Source of the DNA: Acidobacteriota bacterium
Lineage (GTDB): Bacteria > Acidobacteriota > Terriglobia > UBA7540
Assembly (NCBI GenBank): GCA_021828225.1
Contig: JAKASH010000269.1
Coordinates: 1-5,426, forward strand
DNA length: 5,426 nucleotides
Reading direction: 5' to 3'
The notes below the pieces were generated by a model that was given only the letters and a program-made list of their open reading frames with translations, ran no database searches and had not been told where the DNA came from. Position numbers and translations under genes: made by a program. Positions 5,419-5,426 of this stretch are shown piece by piece; positions within the stretch are counted from its first letter, which is position 1; each line of letters opens with the position of its first letter.

Positions 5419-5426
5419 ATGACTCA
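5419..5426 (+). CDS. Start of a plus-strand gene, cut by the window edge
   Basis: GAGG (5409-5412), six T and then ATG ACT form a well-spaced translation start, preceded by a plausible promoter and leader. Only Met-Thr and two further bases are in the window, so the product cannot be named. It is divergent from the Tat-exported gene. Confidence 0.45.

Overview
The window looks like chromosomal DNA of a soil-type Gram-negative bacterium. Acidobacteriota is my best guess and Verrucomicrobiota the alternative. The grounds are a lipoprotein / FtsX-type permease / ATPase operon, an IS1380-type insertion sequence and a Tat-exported protein with a rhamnosidase-like domain. This placement rests on gene style and is not proven by any marker gene.

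Left part (about 1-2906, all coding on the minus strand): a three-gene operon read from right to left. It encodes a LolA-like lipoprotein (1960-2859), a single-domain FtsX/MacB-type permease (846-1946) and its ABC ATPase (94-765). Spacing between the first two genes is 13 nt. Just upstream of the lipoprotein is a strong-looking promoter, TTGACA-17-TAGATT. A 14-bp palindrome lies on the predicted transcription start, which also coincides with the TTG start codon. This suggests a repressor-controlled and possibly leaderless operon. The transporter probably extracts or exports a lipid-like or hydrophobic substrate, with the lipoprotein as its carrier or acceptor. That role is inferred from family and context.

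Middle (2907-4525): a complete insertion sequence of 1,619 bp, more GC-rich than its surroundings, bounded by 12-bp perfect terminal inverted repeats (16 of 18 matching when extended). It carries one transposase of the IS1380 family (430 aa, minus strand). Three things stand out. The expected second catalytic Asp appears to be Glu (E212). No target-site duplication flanks the element. A long inverted repeat upstream of the transposase would hide its ribosome binding site in transcripts entering from outside, but not in transcripts from the element's own predicted promoter, resembling the control known from IS10 and IS50.

Right part (4526-5426): 125 bp without a gene, then a short Tat-exported protein (4651-5148, minus strand). 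It resembles only the C-terminal beta domain of GH78 alpha-L-rhamnosidases and has no catalytic barrel. A divergent intergenic region of 270 bp follows, with an extended -10 promoter, two inverted repeats and a clear ribosome binding site. These lead to a plus-strand gene of which only the first codons (Met-Thr) are in the window.

I found no RNA gene, CRISPR array or defence system. The most interesting signals are regulatory: the transposase hairpin and the palindrome at the operon start.
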